Source: Eggerthellaceae bacterium (GTDB lineage: Bacteria; Actinomycetota; Coriobacteriia; Coriobacteriales; Eggerthellaceae). From it: a stretch of DNA of 6,634 nucleotides. The translations under genes were made by a program, and so were the position numbers. Below the pieces are notes generated by a model. It made no database searches and had not been told where the DNA came from. It saw only the letters and a program-made list of their open reading frames with translations. Below, piece by piece: positions 4,660 through 6,634 of the stretch (positions are counted from its first letter, which is position 1; each line of letters opens with the position of its first letter). Location of the stretch: NCBI GenBank assembly GCA_017559045.1, contig JAFYTB010000121.1, forward strand, positions 1 to 6,634. The letters run 5' to 3'.

Positions 4660-6634
4660 ATGACTTCACGAGCTCTTAAAACTCATCGGACGAACGGCGC
4701 TTCCGCACGCGGTCTTGTTATCGCGGCGGCAGCTGCGGTGTTGGTGCTCTTCTTTATGGTTGCGACTGCGATTGTGCTTGCGCTTTGCTCCTATTGGCTT
4801 CAGGACCTTCCCGATTATCGAAACTCGGATGCATATGAACCTGCTGAGCCGACCCGCGTGTATGCAAGCGATGGGGAGACTTTGCTTGCGGAGTTCCAGC
4901 TTGAGTGGCGTGATCCCGTTTCGCTTGATCAGATAAGCCCGTTGCTCATAGATGCGACCATCGCGATTGAGGATGAGCGCTTCTATGCTCACCCCGGCGT
5001 CGATCTTTTTGGCATCGTGAGGGCTTTGGCTAACAATCTTTTAGGTGGTGAGCTCGAGGGTGCGTCCACCATCACGCAGCAGTTTGTTCGCAATACCGTT
5101 CTTGCTGACGAGATGGGCGATATCTCTCTCAAGCGAAAAGTGCGCGAAGCTTATATCGCCCTTCAGCTCGAAAAGGCCTATACCAAAGATGAGATCCTGT
5201 CGATGTACCTCAATACCATCAACTACGGTCAGGGGGCTTACGGTATAGAAGCTGCTTCGTTGCGTTATTTCTCGAAGCATGCCCTGGATCTGACCTTGGA
5301 TGAGGCGGCGACCTTGGCCGGCATTCCGCAGTCTCCGACGTACAACAATCCTATTGCCGATCCGGATAGGAGCTTGGCTCGGCGCGATCGCGTGCTTGAT
5401 CGCATGGCTGAGACGGGCTACTTGACGCAGGCGGAGTGTGATGAGGCGAAGGCGCTGCCAATAGAGCTTGATCCGACGCCGCCGTCAACAACGGGAATCG
5501 TTGCTTACCCCTATTTCACGAGCTATGTGCGAAATCAGCTTCTCAACGAGGAGACGGGTCACGGCTTCTCCGTTGCCGACATATTTGAGGGAGGCCTTAC
5601 GGTCATCACCACGCTTGACGCCGAAATGCAGAAGGCTGCTCAGTCGGCGGCGGATGCCCGCCTCGAAGGATTGAGCAGCGCTTTCGAGGTGTCCTTGGTG
5701 GCAATCGATCCTGAAAACGGATACATTAAGGCCCTTGTCGGCGGCAAGGACTACGAAGAAACCCAGGTGAATATGGCAACGGGGGAGGGTGGTGCTGGTA
5801 GACAGGCGGGTTCGGCATTCAAGACCTTCACCTTGCTCGCTGCTCTTGAAGCTGGGATCAACCCTTCAACTACGATCGATGCCGGCTCGACAGCGCAGCT
5901 GCCTGGATGGACTGTCTCAAACATTGACAAACGCGACTACGGTACACGTACCATCGCAAGTGCCTATCAAGTCTCGTCGAATACGGCCTTTGCGCGGCTT
6001 GCGATGTCCGTTGGCATCGACAAGGTGGTCGATATGGCCCACCGACTCGGCATTACTTCTGCGCTTGGCACGACGGGTTCCGTCACGCTGGGGGTCGATT
6101 CTGTCACTCCGCTCGAGATGGCCGATGCGTATGCCGCCATCGCAAACGGCGGGGTGCATTACAGTCCGGAGTGCGTGATTACGGTGATGAATCGCGATGA
6201 GGAGGTGCTCGTCGACAACGCGGATCCTCAGGGGGAACGAGTCCTGTCGCCAGAGGTTTCCCATGCAGCTATCGAAATTATGCAGGGTGTTATCACTCAA
6301 GGTACGGGTCAGGCGGCCGCCCTTTCAGTGGACCAGCCTGTTGCGGGAAAGACGGGTACGTCTGACAAATACAAGGACAGCTGGTTCTGCGGATTCACTC
6401 CGCAGCTCTCCGTTGCGATTTGGCTAGGCGATCGAAGCGATTACTCCAGTGCATTGTCGGTTCCAGTGGGTGTAGCTGCGGCAAGCGTCTTCGCGGACTT
6501 CATGGATCATGCCTTGGCGAACGAGCCTCGGGCGGAGTTTATCCAGGCTGGCGTTCCCGACTATCTCTCCTATTACGCCGATGCGCAGTACCACATCGGG
6601 GGCTATTACGGCTCCAAGCCGGGCGAAGATGAGG
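4660..6634 (+). CDS. Class A penicillin-binding protein (bifunctional transglycosylase/transpeptidase), 3' end outside window
   Basis: The frame is open for 658 codons to the window edge. The product polymerises lipid II into glycan strands and cross-links stem peptides outside the membrane. Order: a short basic cytoplasmic N-terminus (1-17); one membrane anchor (about 19-43); a GT51 transglycosylase domain (about 65-245) with EDERFYAHPGVD (104-115, catalytic Glu104), GASTITQQFVRN (134-145), KVREAYIALQLEKAYTKDEIL (160-180, split as KVREAYIALQ and LEKAYTKDEIL) and NYGQGAYGIEAAS (188-200); then a penicillin-binding transpeptidase domain (about 340-620) with SAFK (Ser385, Lys388), SSN (439-441) and KTGTS (564-568). 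All three transpeptidase motifs are intact. The residue before Gly-Ser is Ala, where many homologues have Pro. The C-terminal tail is cut, and class A PBPs often end in a variable, sometimes proline-rich tail. The gene follows the arg terminator by about 60 bases and is its own unit. Codon use is looser than in argG (ATA, AGA, TTA and CTA occur). The subfamily name cannot be fixed from sequence alone. Confidence 0.95.
   Translation, partial: MTSRALKTHRTNGASARGLVIAAAAAVLVLFFMVATAIVLALCSYWLQDLPDYRNSDAYEPAEPTRVYASDGETLLAEFQLEWRDPVSLDQISPLLIDATIAIEDERFYAHPGVDLFGIVRALANNLLGGELEGASTITQQFVRNTVLADEMGDISLKRKVREAYIALQLEKAYTKDEILSMYLNTINYGQGAYGIEAASLRYFSKHALDLTLDEAATLAGIPQSPTYNNPIADPDRSLARRDRVLDRMAETGYLTQAECDEAKALPIELDPTPPSTTGIVAYPYFTSYVRNQLLNEETGHGFSVADIFEGGLTVITTLDAEMQKAAQSAADARLEGLSSAFEVSLVAIDPENGYIKALVGGKDYEETQVNMATGEGGAGRQAGSAFKTFTLLAALEAGINPSTTIDAGSTAQLPGWTVSNIDKRDYGTRTIASAYQVSSNTAFARLAMSVGIDKVVDMAHRLGITSALGTTGSVTLGVDSVTPLEMADAYAAIANGGVHYSPECVITVMNRDEEVLVDNADPQGERVLSPEVSHAAIEIMQGVITQGTGQAAALSVDQPVAGKTGTSDKYKDSWFCGFTPQLSVAIWLGDRSDYSSALSVPVGVAAASVFADFMDHALANEPRAEFIQAGVPDYLSYYADAQYHIGGYYGSKPGEDE

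Overview
The window is ordinary, gene-dense bacterial chromosome of moderately high G+C. All genes lie on the + strand: the distal part of an arginine-biosynthesis cluster (argB end, argD, argG, argH), then a separate class A penicillin-binding protein (PBP) that runs off the right edge. The A-type PBP points to a bacterium with a peptidoglycan wall. The gene order, codon use rich in GCT/CGC/GAG, and the style of the ArgG and ArgH proteins suggest an actinobacterium, perhaps a gut coriobacterium (Collinsella, Slackia or Olsenella type). That taxonomic guess comes from general impression, not from any search.

Layout: 1-240 is the C-terminal end of acetylglutamate kinase. 241-302 is a short gap with a strong GC hairpin. 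303-1535 is argD. 1536-1644 is a 109-base gap carrying a perfect 17-bp palindrome and a 9-bp direct repeat, probably the control region of argG. 1645-2871 is argG. 2872-3147 is an unusually long, hairpin-rich gap before argH, with mutually exclusive pairings close to the argH start. 3148-4539 is argH. A clear rho-independent terminator at 4567-4598 closes the arg cluster. 4660-6634 is the truncated PBP gene, with a 7-bp stem-loop directly against its ribosome binding site.

Together the arg genes cover four steps from glutamate to arginine: ArgB phosphorylates N-acetylglutamate, ArgD makes N-acetylornithine, ArgG joins citrulline to aspartate, and ArgH splits argininosuccinate into arginine and fumarate. 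The citrulline-forming enzyme ArgF and the repressor ArgR, which sit between argD and argG in the classical actinobacterial argCJBDFRGH order, are absent here. The PBP is functionally unrelated and separated by the terminator.

No novel system, mobile element, CRISPR array, tRNA or rRNA was recognised. The most interesting material is the regulatory DNA in the gaps before argG, argH and the PBP gene.
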